This document shows, in pieces, positions 51,456 through 60,113 of a stretch of 64,000 nucleotides of DNA. How positions within the stretch are numbered: the stretch's first letter is position 1; each line of letters begins with the position of its first letter. This DNA comes from Ameyamaea chiangmaiensis (lineage in GTDB: Bacteria > Pseudomonadota > Alphaproteobacteria > Acetobacterales > Acetobacteraceae), in assembly GCF_025995235.1 (NCBI RefSeq), contig NZ_BAPT01000007.1:1-64000 (forward strand), read 5' to 3'. The notes beneath the pieces were generated by a model. It ran no database searches. It saw nothing but the letters and a program-made list of their open reading frames with translations, and was not told where the DNA came from. The position numbers were made by a program, and so were the translations under genes.

Positions 51456-52322
51456 ATGCAACGCAGATCTCCCTTTGCCCATCGGCTGACCCGTCTCGCC
51501 CTTGGTGTTCTCGCCGTCGCGCCGGTCGCGTGGCCGCCCGCGCAAGCGCAGGTGACCACGAACACCGATGCCCTTTCGGCGCTGCCGCCCGACGCACCAC
51601 CTCATTCGGCCGACACGGGCAAAACCGGCGCCTCCCCCCGTTCCGCCCCGGGGCACAAGGCCTCCTCCCGGCCCGAAGCGGCGCCCGCCAGCAGCGCAAC
51701 CCCTCCTGCCGCGTCGAAAAGCGCGGAAGCGGTGCAACGCCACGCCGGCGACAGCGCGGCGCATCCGGTCCTGCGGTCCGCCCCGCTGCCCCCCATTCCG
51801 CCCGCGCCACCGCCGCAGCCGGTGTTCGTTGCACCGTCGCTGTACGTGCCGCTGCATTCTTTTCCGATCCCCGACGACGTTCCGGCCGTCAAGGACGCGA
51901 AAGGCGGTGCGGCCGCGATCGAAGGGGGCCAGCGCCTGACGTTTGCGGCCGGATCGGCCGATCTGTCACCCGCGATGCGTCAGGCCGTGCTCGACTTCGC
52001 GGCGGACCTGAGTGCCCATCCCGATGCCCGCGCCGACGTTGATTCCTATGCCGGCGGCACCAGCGATGACCTGTCGACGCCCCGCCGCCTGTCGCTGACG
52101 CGCGGGCTTTCGGTGCGTGCGATCCTGATCCATGCCGGCATTGCGTCGACCCGCATCTATGTGCGTCCGATCGGCCTGGCCTCGGCCACCGATACGCCCG
52201 TCGCGACCGGGGCAGACGCCCCCGCCGATCATCTCGACCTGACACGTTCGGACCTCGTGCCCACCCACGCGCCGCCAGCGCCCGGCACCCCCGCGACCCC
52301 ATCCCAGGAGGCCACGCCATGA
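51456..52322 (+). CDS. OmpA-like domain envelope protein of the motor operon
   Basis: A 288-residue exported protein. It has a signal peptide (about residues 1-32, ending A-Q-A), a long Pro- and Ala-rich low-complexity linker (about 35-130) and a C-terminal OmpA-like peptidoglycan-binding domain (about 150-265) with L-T-F-A-A-G-S-A-D-L and Y-A-G-G-T-S-D-D. The start ATG 51456 has AGGG upstream; GTG 51447 is an alternative. Its stop overlaps the MotA-like gene (ATGA), so the three genes to 54482 are co-translated. It may anchor the motor to the cell wall together with the MotB-like subunit. Confidence 0.8.
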   Translation: MQRRSPFAHRLTRLALGVLAVAPVAWPPAQAQVTTNTDALSALPPDAPPHSADTGKTGASPRSAPGHKASSRPEAAPASSATPPAASKSAEAVQRHAGDSAAHPVLRSAPLPPIPPAPPPQPVFVAPSLYVPLHSFPIPDDVPAVKDAKGGAAAIEGGQRLTFAAGSADLSPAMRQAVLDFAADLSAHPDARADVDSYAGGTSDDLSTPRRLSLTRGLSVRAILIHAGIASTRIYVRPIGLASATDTPVATGADAPADHLDLTRSDLVPTHAPPAPGTPATPSQEATP

Positions 52323-53500
52323 CCCGTCCTACCGTCTATCTGTTGCGCATGGTGCTGTTCCTGGTCGCGGTCGGCCTGGTCGTGGCCCTCCTGTTCCGTA
52401 CGCTGTGGGCGGCGTTCTTTAATAACCCGCTGCTCGACGGGCTGATCCTTGCCATTCTCGCGATCGGTATCGCGTGGACGTTCTTCATGGTGCTGCGTCT
52501 GATGCCCGAGGTCCGGTGGATCGAGACGCTGCGCCAGCCGCGCACCGGGCTGACGCCCCCGCCGCCGCCGCGCCTGCTGGCGCCCATGGCCTCGATGCTG
52601 GCGTCGCGCACGCGCACCGACCGTCTGGTCCTGTCGGGGGCCGCCACACAGTCGGCCCTCGATTCGCTGTCGGCGCGCCTGGACGAAGGGCGCGAGATCT
52701 CGCGCTACATGACCGGGCTGCTGATCTTCCTGGGCCTGCTGGGCACGTTCTACGGCCTGCTGCTGACGGTGGGGTCGATCGCCGATGTGATCGGCGGCAT
52801 GTCGGCGGGCTCGGGCGACATGGGCGTCATGTTCGATCAGCTCAAGAGCGGTCTCGCCCGCCCGCTGCACGGCATGGGCACGGCCTTCTCGGGCTCCATG
52901 TTCGGTCTGGCCAGCGCGCTGGTGCTCGGCTTCCTCGACCTGACGGCCGGGCAGGCGCAGAACCGCTTCTTCAATAACCTCGAGGAATGGCTCGCCGGCA
53001 TCACCCGTTTCTCGGGCGCGGTCAGCATCGACGGCGCCGACGGCTCGGTGCCCGCCTATGTGCAGGCGCTGCTCGAACAGACGGCCGAGAACCTCGAGTC
53101 CCTCCAGACCGTCATCACGCGCGGTGAAGACGGCCGCGTGCGTCAGCAGGCCGTGCTCGCCAGCCTGGACGAGCGCCTCGGCGCCATGAACGAAATGCTG
53201 CGCGCCAACCAGCAGCTGATGCTGCGTCTGGCCGAGGGACAGGCCGCCCTGTTGCCGTTCCTCAAGCAGGTCGGCGATGCGGGCACCCCCGGATCGGCCA
53301 CGTTCGAGGACAACCGGGCCATGCGCGACCACCTGCGCGGGATCGAGACCCTGCTGGGACGCCTGCTGAACGACGGCACGCAGGCCCGCGCGCAGGCCAC
53401 CGCAGACATCCGCAACGACCTGCGCGTGCTGGCCCGCACCATCGCGGCCAGCGCGCCCGCGTCGGGCGGCAACCACACCGGCACCCCGGGACCGCGCTGA
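52319..53500 (+). CDS. MotA/TolQ/ExbB-superfamily proton-channel protein
   Basis: An inner-membrane stator-like protein of 393 residues. Hydrophobic segments lie at about 5-29, 37-62, 137-160 and 188-212. The third and fourth carry the superfamily motifs L-G-L-L-G-T-F-Y-G-L and G-T-A-F-S-G-S-M-F-G-L-A-S-A-L. A soluble C-terminal tail of about 170 residues with helical, coiled-coil-like heptads follows. It is longer than TolQ or ExbB, and nothing flagellar is nearby. With the next gene it should form a 5:2 ion-driven rotary unit; what it turns or pulls is unknown. Confidence 0.85.
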   Translation: MTRPTVYLLRMVLFLVAVGLVVALLFRTLWAAFFNNPLLDGLILAILAIGIAWTFFMVLRLMPEVRWIETLRQPRTGLTPPPPPRLLAPMASMLASRTRTDRLVLSGAATQSALDSLSARLDEGREISRYMTGLLIFLGLLGTFYGLLLTVGSIADVIGGMSAGSGDMGVMFDQLKSGLARPLHGMGTAFSGSMFGLASALVLGFLDLTAGQAQNRFFNNLEEWLAGITRFSGAVSIDGADGSVPAYVQALLEQTAENLESLQTVITRGEDGRVRQQAVLASLDERLGAMNEMLRANQQLMLRLAEGQAALLPFLKQVGDAGTPGSATFEDNRAMRDHLRGIETLLGRLLNDGTQARAQATADIRNDLRVLARTIAASAPASGGNHTGTPGPR

Positions 53501-53501
53501 G

Positions 53502-54482
53502 ATGGCGCGCCGTCGCCGCTTCACCCATGGCGGGCTGGATGTCTGGCCCGGGTATGTGGACGCGCTGTCCACCCTACTGATGGTGGTGACGTTCGTGTTG
53601 CTGGTCTTTGTGCTGGGGCAGGCGTTCCTGTCCGTGTCGCTCGACCGGCGACAACACACGCTCGACCAGTTGCAGCACCAGATGGCCGAACTGACCCGCA
53701 TGCTCGCACTCGAACGCGGGCACGAGCACACGCTCGAGTTGACGGTCGCCTCGATCACGGCCGAGCGCGACAAGACGCAGGCGGCGCTGAAGACGCTGGG
53801 CGCACAGCTTGACCAGCGCAACCAGGATCTGGGCGAGCAGGCCGCCAACAGCCGCGCGGACGAGGACGAGATCGCCCGCCTCAACGATCAGATGATCCAG
53901 CTGAACCAGCAGCTTGCCGCTGTGGTACAGACCCTCGACATCGCGCAGAAGGACGTCAAGGGCCGGGACGCGCAGATCAGCGATCTGGGCAACCGCCTCA
54001 ACATTGCTCTGGCCGACCGGGTCGAGCAGTTGAAGAAATACCGCTCCGAGTTCTTCGGCCGCCTGCGCGATATCCTGCATGACGAAAAAGGCGTGCAGGT
54101 GGTCGGCGACCGCTTCGTCTTCCAGAGCGAGGTTCTGTTCCCGCAAGGCAGCGCCGACCTGTCGCCCGCGGGGCAGGCCGCGATCCAGAAGCTTGCCCAC
54201 ACCCTCAAGCAGGTGGCGACCCAGATCCCGGCGGATCTGCCCTGGATCCTGCGCGTCGACGGCCACGCCGACCGCACACCGATTCACGGCGCGTTCGCGT
54301 CGAACTGGGAGCTGTCGAGCGCGCGCGCGATCACCGTGGTCAAGGTGCTGATCGGCGCCGGGATCGACCCCCGACATCTGGCCGCCACAGGCTTTGCCGA
54401 CTATCAGCCGCTCGATACCGCCCAGACACCCGCCGCTTTCGCCCGCAACCGTCGTATCGAATTCCGCCTGACCGACCGCTGA
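53502..54482 (+). CDS. MotB/OmpA-like peptidoglycan-binding motor protein
   Basis: A 326-residue partner of the MotA-like protein. One transmembrane helix (about 19-42) contains the likely proton-carrying Asp20 in G-Y-V-D-A-L-S-T-L-L. A long coiled coil follows (about 48-172), then an OmpA/MotB peptidoglycan-binding domain (about 185-326) with F-P-Q-G-S-A-D-L, V-D-G-H-A-D-R-T, W-E-L-S-S-A-R-A and N-R-R-I-E-F-R-L. It begins one base after the previous stop. The coiled coil is much longer than in flagellar MotB, which fits a large periplasmic stretch between membrane and wall. Confidence 0.87.
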   Translation: MARRRRFTHGGLDVWPGYVDALSTLLMVVTFVLLVFVLGQAFLSVSLDRRQHTLDQLQHQMAELTRMLALERGHEHTLELTVASITAERDKTQAALKTLGAQLDQRNQDLGEQAANSRADEDEIARLNDQMIQLNQQLAAVVQTLDIAQKDVKGRDAQISDLGNRLNIALADRVEQLKKYRSEFFGRLRDILHDEKGVQVVGDRFVFQSEVLFPQGSADLSPAGQAAIQKLAHTLKQVATQIPADLPWILRVDGHADRTPIHGAFASNWELSSARAITVVKVLIGAGIDPRHLAATGFADYQPLDTAQTPAAFARNRRIEFRLTDR

Positions 54483-54687
54483 ACGACCGCGGCGGACGCG
54501 CCTCCCCGGTTGCGGCCGCCGCCGGCGCGGGCCTGACCTGTGGCGGCCGGCCGGCTCGCGCGGCGACGCGCCTTGATTGCGTCGTGCGGCGGCGCCATTG
54601 TCGGTCGATCGGTCCGCCCGCGCAGCAATCCCGGGCAGCAACCCCGAATCGTCCGCCGTGTCGCAACAGCCAGGAGTTCGTCCGGCC

Positions 54688-55185
54688 GTGCTTCCCCCCA
54701 CGTCGAACCTGAACGAGGCCGATGGCGCGGGGACGGTCACCGTGCTGCCGGTTCGTGCGCCGCTGGACCTGCCCGACGCGGCGTTGTTTTTGGGCGTGAC
54801 ACCGCTGCGGCTGCGTTTTCTCCGGCGGCTGGGCCGAGGTCCGCGCGTCAGTCGTCCCGGCGGCGGTCGTGCGGCGTACTGGCAGCACGATCTCGAGGCA
54901 TACCGCGCGCAGCTTTATCGTCGGGCCGGTATCTCGGACAGCGAAATGCGACGCCGGCTGGCCGCCGTTCGCCCCCAGCCCGGGCCGGTCTATCCCCGCG
55001 CACCGCTGGCACGCGCCTTTCCGGTCGACCCCTTCATGGACATGGCGAGCCGTGACGAGATCGTCGCCCATCTCTCGGTCATCGGGCTGCGGGCCGCGAT
55101 ACTGGTCGGGCTGGCGATCGTCATCCTGTCGCATACGCCGGTGTTCTGGCGGTTTCTGCGGCACGGACCGTACGGCGATCTCTGA
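54688..55185 (+). CDS. membrane-anchored HTH-like hypothetical protein
   Basis: A protein of about 165 residues that I do not recognise as a whole. Residues about 28-75 resemble a MerR/excisionase-type helix-turn-helix (L-D-L-P-D-A-A-L-F-L-G-V-T-P, then R-F-L-R-R-L-G-R-G-P-R and Y-W-Q-H-D-L-E-A-Y). Near the C terminus a single hydrophobic helix (about 132-150, G-L-R-A-A-I-L-V-G-L-A-I-V-I-L) precedes a short basic end. This would make a tail-anchored DNA- or protein-binding factor. I chose GTG 54688 because AGGAG is upstream; the frame is open from 54577. Codon use resembles the neighbours. Confidence 0.62.
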   Translation: MLPPTSNLNEADGAGTVTVLPVRAPLDLPDAALFLGVTPLRLRFLRRLGRGPRVSRPGGGRAAYWQHDLEAYRAQLYRRAGISDSEMRRRLAAVRPQPGPVYPRAPLARAFPVDPFMDMASRDEIVAHLSVIGLRAAILVGLAIVILSHTPVFWRFLRHGPYGDL

Positions 55186-55339
55186 TGGTCCGTCGCGTCG
55201 TCGGTCGCGTTTCCGCGTCCACCAGCAGGACTCTTCGGCCGGTCGTCCAAAAAATTTCGTCCACCCCGGTTGCCACGGTTCGCGAGGCCTGATAGACCCC
55301 GCTCCACGATATCTGCAGCCGGTTTTTCCGGTCGCCGAT

Positions 55340-55416
<77 letters not shown>

Positions 55417-55664
55417 TCCCTCTCTGAAAAACCGGTTCCGACCACGCGAAACCGTCTCGCGACCGGTCGACGTATGCCCGGCTTCACCGCGATGATGCCG
55501 GTCGTCATGGTTTCGTGCCATGCGCCCTCTGCCGCCCCGATCGTCCGAGGGGCGCAGCGTGGGCCGTCTCTGCCATCACTTGATCGGTGTCGCCGGACAT
55601 AACGTTATGGTAAGGATGTCGCACCCCGGTGCGCTGCCCGGGCGGAACGACAAGAGGGCAGACA

Positions 55665-56951
55665 ATGCGCCAACATCTCCGAAGCCCCGCAGGCGAACAT
55701 GGATGGGCGCCCGTCGTCCTGACGGCGACCCTGTTCTTCCTGATCGGATTCGTGACATGGCTGAACGGGCCGCTGATCTCCTTCGTGCGGGTGGCGTTCA
55801 CGCTTGATGATGCCAGCGCGTTTCTGGTGCCCTTCGCGTTCTATATCTCGTATTTCTTCTTCGCCGTCCCGGCGGCCCTCGCGGTGCGCGCGACGGGGCT
55901 GAAGCGCGGCCTTGCCCTGGCGCTGGTCATCATGGCGTGCGGGTCCGCCCTGTTCGGACAGTTCCTGACCGAGCGCGCGTATCCGGGCGCGCTGTGCGGC
56001 CTGACGGTGCTGGGCGCCGGACTCGCGCTGCTCCAGGTCTCGGTCAATCCTTACGTCAGCCTGCTGGGGCCGCCGGATCGCGCGGCCCAGCGTATCGCCA
56101 TCATGGGGCTGTGCAACAAGGGCGCGGGCATTCTGGCCCCCATCGTGCTGGCCGTGCTGGTGATGCACGATATCGGCGGGGTCGTGGCCCGTGCCCAGGC
56201 CGCCACGGATGTCGCGACGCGCGAGGCGATCCTGTCCCGGTTCGCCCATGCGGTCCACGCCCCGGCGCTGTGCATGGCGGGGCTGGAACTGCTTGCGGCG
56301 GTGTGGGTCGTGCGGTCGCGCCTTCCCGACCTGGCCGCGCCCGACATTGCGGTATCGGGTTCGCTGGGCGGCCTGCTGTCGCGGCCCCGGCTGGTGTTCG
56401 GCGCGGCCGCCATGTTCGTGTATGTGGGCGTCGAGGTGATGGCGGGCGATGCGATCGGCACTTACGGGCAGGGGTTCGGCCTGCCGATCGACCAGACGAA
56501 ATTCTTCACCGCCCTGACCTTGTCCGCGATGATGGCGGGCTACGCCGCGGGCATGGTTCTCGTGCCGCGCGTCGTCGATCAGGAACGTTATCTCGGCCTG
56601 TCGTGTCTGTTGGGTATCGCGCTGACACTCATGGCGTTCGCGACGCACGGCTATGTCTCGGTGCTGTGCGTGGCCGCGCTGGGTTTTGCCAACGCGATGA
56701 TGTTTCCGGCGATCTTTCCGATTGCTATCGCCGGGTCAGGGCGCGACACGCCTCTGGCGGCGGCCCTTCTGGTCATGGCGTTCAGCGGCGGTGCATTGGT
56801 GCCGCAGATGTTCGTCTGGCTGAAGGCCGCGTTCGGGTTTCAGGGCGTGTTCGCGACGCTGATGATCCCGTCCTATCTGTTCATCCTGCTCTACGCCCGC
56901 CTTGCTTCAGCAACACGCAGCACCGACAGCGTGCGCGCCGCCACGGCCTGA
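55665..56951 (+). CDS. FucP/GluP-type MFS sugar permease
   Basis: A major facilitator protein of 428 residues with about twelve hydrophobic helices, of the fucose/glucose-galactose permease branch. It shows the N-terminal F-F-L-I-G-F-V-T-W-L-N-G-P-L and L-Q-V-S-V-N-P-Y-V-S-L-L-G motifs of this family. Expected to import a hexose or deoxyhexose with protons; the sugar cannot be told. The start ATG 55665 has GAGGG upstream. A 10-bp palindrome ATAACGTTAT (55599-55608) lies 57 bp before the start. No regulator gene is adjacent. Confidence 0.9.
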   Translation: MRQHLRSPAGEHGWAPVVLTATLFFLIGFVTWLNGPLISFVRVAFTLDDASAFLVPFAFYISYFFFAVPAALAVRATGLKRGLALALVIMACGSALFGQFLTERAYPGALCGLTVLGAGLALLQVSVNPYVSLLGPPDRAAQRIAIMGLCNKGAGILAPIVLAVLVMHDIGGVVARAQAATDVATREAILSRFAHAVHAPALCMAGLELLAAVWVVRSRLPDLAAPDIAVSGSLGGLLSRPRLVFGAAAMFVYVGVEVMAGDAIGTYGQGFGLPIDQTKFFTALTLSAMMAGYAAGMVLVPRVVDQERYLGLSCLLGIALTLMAFATHGYVSVLCVAALGFANAMMFPAIFPIAIAGSGRDTPLAAALLVMAFSGGALVPQMFVWLKAAFGFQGVFATLMIPSYLFILLYARLASATRSTDSVRAATA

Positions 56952-57152
56952 CACGGACGGCTTTTTGACGCTCGTGCGCAGGAACTGCGCCATCACCTGC
57001 CGATGGAGGGCGCCCAGATCGGGCGCCACGCGGTCGTGAAGGGTGCGAACGCTTTCGTGCATGGCGAAAAAGCGCCTGGCTGGCCCCCCACATTGCGTCA
57101 GGGCCGCACCGAGCAGGATTCCGTTGAATTCAACAATCGTTGAAGCGTGCAT
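56907..57152 (-). CDS. small hypothetical protein
   Basis: A possible 81-residue protein of unknown function, with a hydrophobic start (E-F-N-G-I-L-L-G-A-A-L) and three Cys. The 3' end overlaps the permease gene by 45 bp on the opposite strand. A GGA at reasonable distance precedes the ATG at 57152. There is no family evidence, so it may be spurious. Confidence 0.33.
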   Translation of the reverse strand: MHASTIVEFNGILLGAALTQCGGPARRFFAMHESVRTLHDRVAPDLGALHRQVMAQFLRTSVKKPSVSGRGGAHAVGAACC

Positions 57153-57368
57153 CACGACATTCCACACTTTTTACACATGACCGTCATGGCCTGAACGTCT
57201 TCGCGCCCCGGAACTGCGTGGCACTTGCGGCACTCCGACGGTGTCGCGAACCTAGCCGAGCGTCGATCCGGGTCAATTGAGTTATTCTTGATCGTGTGTG
57301 AATTTTTTATTTCACACTCTGAAATTGGGTTATTCGTTACGCGGGCAGGGTGTCGTGTTCCCGCCGCG
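57153..57368. other. AT-rich intergenic region
   Basis: With the uncertain small gene set aside, 56952-57368 is 417 bp without a confident gene. The part from about 57270 to 57345 is strikingly AT-rich for this genome and contains the inverted repeat at 57296-57317. Nothing else could be identified. Confidence 0.5.
57296..57317. promoter_or_regulatory. inverted repeat GTGTGAA-8-TTCACAC in an AT-rich patch
   Basis: Perfect seven-base arms (57296-57302 and 57311-57317) around an all-A/T spacer. The shape recalls CRP/FNR-type sites (TGTGA-N6-8-TCACA), and TGTGA and TCACA are both present, here with a 10-base separation instead of 6. It may serve a leftward or rightward promoter; no target is obvious. 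Confidence 0.35.
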
Positions 57369-57692
57369 TCATCGACCCGTTCGATCGCGTTCCTGGTCCG
57401 GTGTCAGTTGCGTCGGACCCTGCGCCACCTGACGCGGCACATTGGCCATCAGGTCGGGGCGGGCCCAGCAGTCAACGCCGCTCCAGCTCTGGGTGCAGTA
57501 GGGCTGGGGCGGGGGCGGCCGCTCCGCCGGGGCGCACCAGGAGCGGTCATCCCCCAGATAGCCGGTGTTACAGTCGCGGCCCGTGATCGCGCTGGCGATC
57601 ATGTCCGGCGCGCAGCCCGTCAACAGACCCGCGATGAGGAGCGCGGACAAACGGCACCCCTGACGGGTGGATCGAAAAGGAACGAGCGTCAC
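57369..57692 (-). CDS. small Cys-rich lipoprotein, hypothetical
   Basis: A 107-residue predicted lipoprotein: basic start, hydrophobic stretch and lipobox L-L-T-G-C near residue 27, then a short Pro-rich periplasmic part with four further Cys that could form two disulfides. I do not recognise a family. I use GTG 57692, which gives a normal signal length; the frame is open to an ATG at 57740, which would give an unusually long N region. It is divergent from the yfgM-like gene. Confidence 0.6.
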   Translation of the reverse strand: MTLVPFRSTRQGCRLSALLIAGLLTGCAPDMIASAITGRDCNTGYLGDDRSWCAPAERPPPPQPYCTQSWSGVDCWARPDLMANVPRQVAQGPTQLTPDQERDRTGR

Positions 57693-57900
57693 GCGCGATG
57701 GACCATGCAAGAGGGCGGTTGGCGGAAGGCGAGAGACCATTCAATCGTCCATTGATGAAGAACCCGCTAACGCGCTGGCGGCTGCAACGAAGAGCGACAC
57801 CCTACCGACCTTCCGGCGCCCACGGCTTGGCGCCGTTTGCCCAGGCGCGCGGCTGGCTGTATGGTGCGCGGTTCGAACAGGTATCGAGACGGATCGCAGC

Positions 57901-58596
57901 GTGACCGACGACATCATCAGGGAAGTGAACGAAGAGGTTCAGGCCGAGCGCATGCGCGCCTTCCTGCGCCGCTATGCCGGCGTGATGATCGCGGCCGTGG
58001 CCGTCGTCGCCGTGGCGATCGGCGCGTGGCAGTTCCATGCCTGGCGCACACGCCAGGCGCAGGAGGTTGCCTCCGCCCGTTATTTCGAGGCCGTCCGGCT
58101 GGCCCAGACCACGCACGTCATGGCCGGGACCGCGCCGCTCAGTCCCGACCAGACACAGGCGCTGGCACGGTTCAGGGCACTTGCGGCCGATGGGCCGCAG
58201 GGCATCCGCACGCTGGCGCAACTGCGTGTCGCCGCTCTGGCAACCGGCAGCGGCGATACGAAAACCGCCCTCGCCGCGTGGGAGGCCGTGCGCAACGACG
58301 CGGCGGCTGATCCCGTGCTGCGCGGCCTTGCGTCGCTGCTCTGGGCGGAGCGGCAGCTCGACATCGCCGACCCGGCCCAGTTGCGCGCGCGCCTGACCAC
58401 GCTGACCCAGACGCGCGGCGCCTGGCACGGTCTGGCGCAGGAGGCGCTGGCCATGCTCGACCTGCGCCAGGGTCACGATGCCGACGCCCGTCGCCGGCTG
58501 GCGGCCCTGTCGCAGGATCCCGACGCGCCAGACGGCGTCCGGGCCCGTGCCGGCGCCCTGTTGCAGACCTTCGCGCCGGCGCCGGCCGGTCACTGA
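57901..58596 (+). CDS. YfgM-like tetratricopeptide membrane protein
   Basis: A 231-residue inner-membrane protein with a short cytoplasmic acidic N terminus, one transmembrane helix (about residues 27-47) and a periplasmic helical-repeat domain. It resembles YfgM (ancillary SecYEG subunit); the gene order with bamB and der is the same as in E. coli and many alphaproteobacteria. The start is GTG 57901 with ACGGA upstream. It probably helps pass exported proteins to periplasmic chaperones. Followed by bamB after 64 bp. Confidence 0.82.
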   Translation: MTDDIIREVNEEVQAERMRAFLRRYAGVMIAAVAVVAVAIGAWQFHAWRTRQAQEVASARYFEAVRLAQTTHVMAGTAPLSPDQTQALARFRALAADGPQGIRTLAQLRVAALATGSGDTKTALAAWEAVRNDAAADPVLRGLASLLWAERQLDIADPAQLRARLTTLTQTRGAWHGLAQEALAMLDLRQGHDADARRRLAALSQDPDAPDGVRARAGALLQTFAPAPAGH

Positions 58597-58660
58597 CGAC
58601 GCCAGCGCGCCTTTTCCCCGACATGTCACAGCCCATCCCCGCTTCCACGCCAGGACGACG

Positions 58661-60067
58661 ATGAACGACCACACGCCCCCGGCTTTTTCCCGTTCGGCCC
58701 CAGCGAGGACGGGCCGCCGATCTCTGCTGATGGCCGGCATCGGCCTGCCTGTCGCACTCGGCGGCTGTCATCTGTTCGAAGATGACGACAAGCCGATTCT
58801 CGCCGGACACCGTGTCAACGTCCTGTCCACCGGCGATGGCCTGACGGTCGATCCCGACGAGCACACCCCCATCACGGTTCCGGCGCCCGTCGCCGTTCCC
58901 GAATGGCGCGAGCCCGGTGGCACGCCGACCCATGTGGGCATCAACGCCGCGCTGAACGGCCGCACGCTGCAATGGTCGCGCCGGATCGGCGCCGGGGTGT
59001 CGGAGCCGAGTTTCCTGTCCTACATCGCGCTGGGTTCCACCGGCCGCGGCGCCATCGGGGCCACCCCGATTGTCGGGGACGGTCGACTGTTCGTAATGGA
59101 CGCGCAGGGCGTGGTCAGCGCCTGGTCCTGGCCCGCGATGGGACGTCTGTGGGCGTTCTCGCCCAAGCCGCACAAGATGCAGTCCAGCAACATCGGCGGT
59201 GGCCTCGCCCTGTCGGGGGACACGCTGTATATCGTCGACGGCGTTGCCGAAACCGTGGCGGTCGAAGCGGCGACCGGCAAGGTGCGCTGGCGCATGGATT
59301 TCGGCACGCCGGGCCGGTCCGCGCCGACCGTCGTCGACGGACGCGTGTTCTTCGGGACCATCGACGAGAGGCTTTTCGCGCTCGATGCGGCCACGGGCGC
59401 GGAACTGTGGCGCTACAGCGCGACGCAGGCTGATACCGTGTTCTTCGGCCAGCCCGCTCCGGCCGTGATCGACGGCATCGTGGCCGCCGGCTTCGGCTCG
59501 GGCGATCTGGTGGCCTTGCGTGCCGATTCCGGCGAAATGGTGTGGAGCGATGCGCTGGGCAGCACCAACGGTCGCGCGGCGGTGATGGATTTCTCCTGCG
59601 TGCGCGGGATGCCGGTGGCGGTGGACCGCACGATCTACGCAATTTCGGTGGCGTCGGTCATGGTGGCGATCGATGCCCGGTCCGGCCGCCGTTTGTGGGA
59701 GCGCGCCGTTGGCGGTCAGTGCACGCCGCTGGTCCTTGGCGACTGGATCTACATCCTTTCCTCCGATCAGCAGGTCGCATGTCTCGACCGCTACACCGGC
59801 CGTGTGCGCTGGATTTCGCAGTTGCGACGCTTCGTGCGCGTGAACGTGTCGAAGAACGCGATGGCATGGACCGGGCCGATCATGGCCGGCAGCAAGCTGA
59901 TCTGCATCAGCACGCTGCCCAGTAACGGAATCGCCGTGCTTGACCCGGCCACCGGAAAGATTGAAAGCGTCGAGCCTCTGCCCGGCATCTCGACCGTGAT
60001 GCCGATCGTGGTCGACGGCCGGATGCTGGTTCTGACCGACGACGGCAAGCTGAACGCTTTCGGCTGA
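58661..60067 (+). CDS. bamB: outer membrane protein assembly factor BamB-like (PQQ-repeat lipoprotein)
   Basis: A 468-residue beta-propeller lipoprotein of the BAM complex. The N terminus has R-R and a hydrophobic helix ending in lipobox A-L-G-G-C (Cys about 37). The body has repeated PQQ/WD-like blades such as A-x-x-A-x-T-G-K-V-R-W, A-L-D-A-A-T-G-A-E-L-W-R-Y and Y-T-G-R-V-R-W. It is longer than E. coli BamB (392), mainly in an N-terminal Pro-rich segment before the propeller. The start ATG 58661 has AGGA upstream. The order yfgM-bamB-der supports the identity. Confidence 0.88.
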   Translation: MNDHTPPAFSRSAPARTGRRSLLMAGIGLPVALGGCHLFEDDDKPILAGHRVNVLSTGDGLTVDPDEHTPITVPAPVAVPEWREPGGTPTHVGINAALNGRTLQWSRRIGAGVSEPSFLSYIALGSTGRGAIGATPIVGDGRLFVMDAQGVVSAWSWPAMGRLWAFSPKPHKMQSSNIGGGLALSGDTLYIVDGVAETVAVEAATGKVRWRMDFGTPGRSAPTVVDGRVFFGTIDERLFALDAATGAELWRYSATQADTVFFGQPAPAVIDGIVAAGFGSGDLVALRADSGEMVWSDALGSTNGRAAVMDFSCVRGMPVAVDRTIYAISVASVMVAIDARSGRRLWERAVGGQCTPLVLGDWIYILSSDQQVACLDRYTGRVRWISQLRRFVRVNVSKNAMAWTGPIMAGSKLICISTLPSNGIAVLDPATGKIESVEPLPGISTVMPIVVDGRMLVLTDDGKLNAFG

Positions 60068-60113
60068 AGCCGCGCCTGGTTGCCCGGGCGCGCGAACAAC
60101 AAGGATGGCTGGT

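Noticed and set aside
52319..54482. MotA-like plus MotB-like pair as the ZorA-ZorB core of a Zorya anti-phage system
   Set aside because: The MotA-like tail (about 170 residues) is far shorter than in ZorA, and no ZorC, ZorD or ZorE-like gene or other defence gene is adjacent; an OmpA-domain protein and a small HTH-like protein flank it instead.
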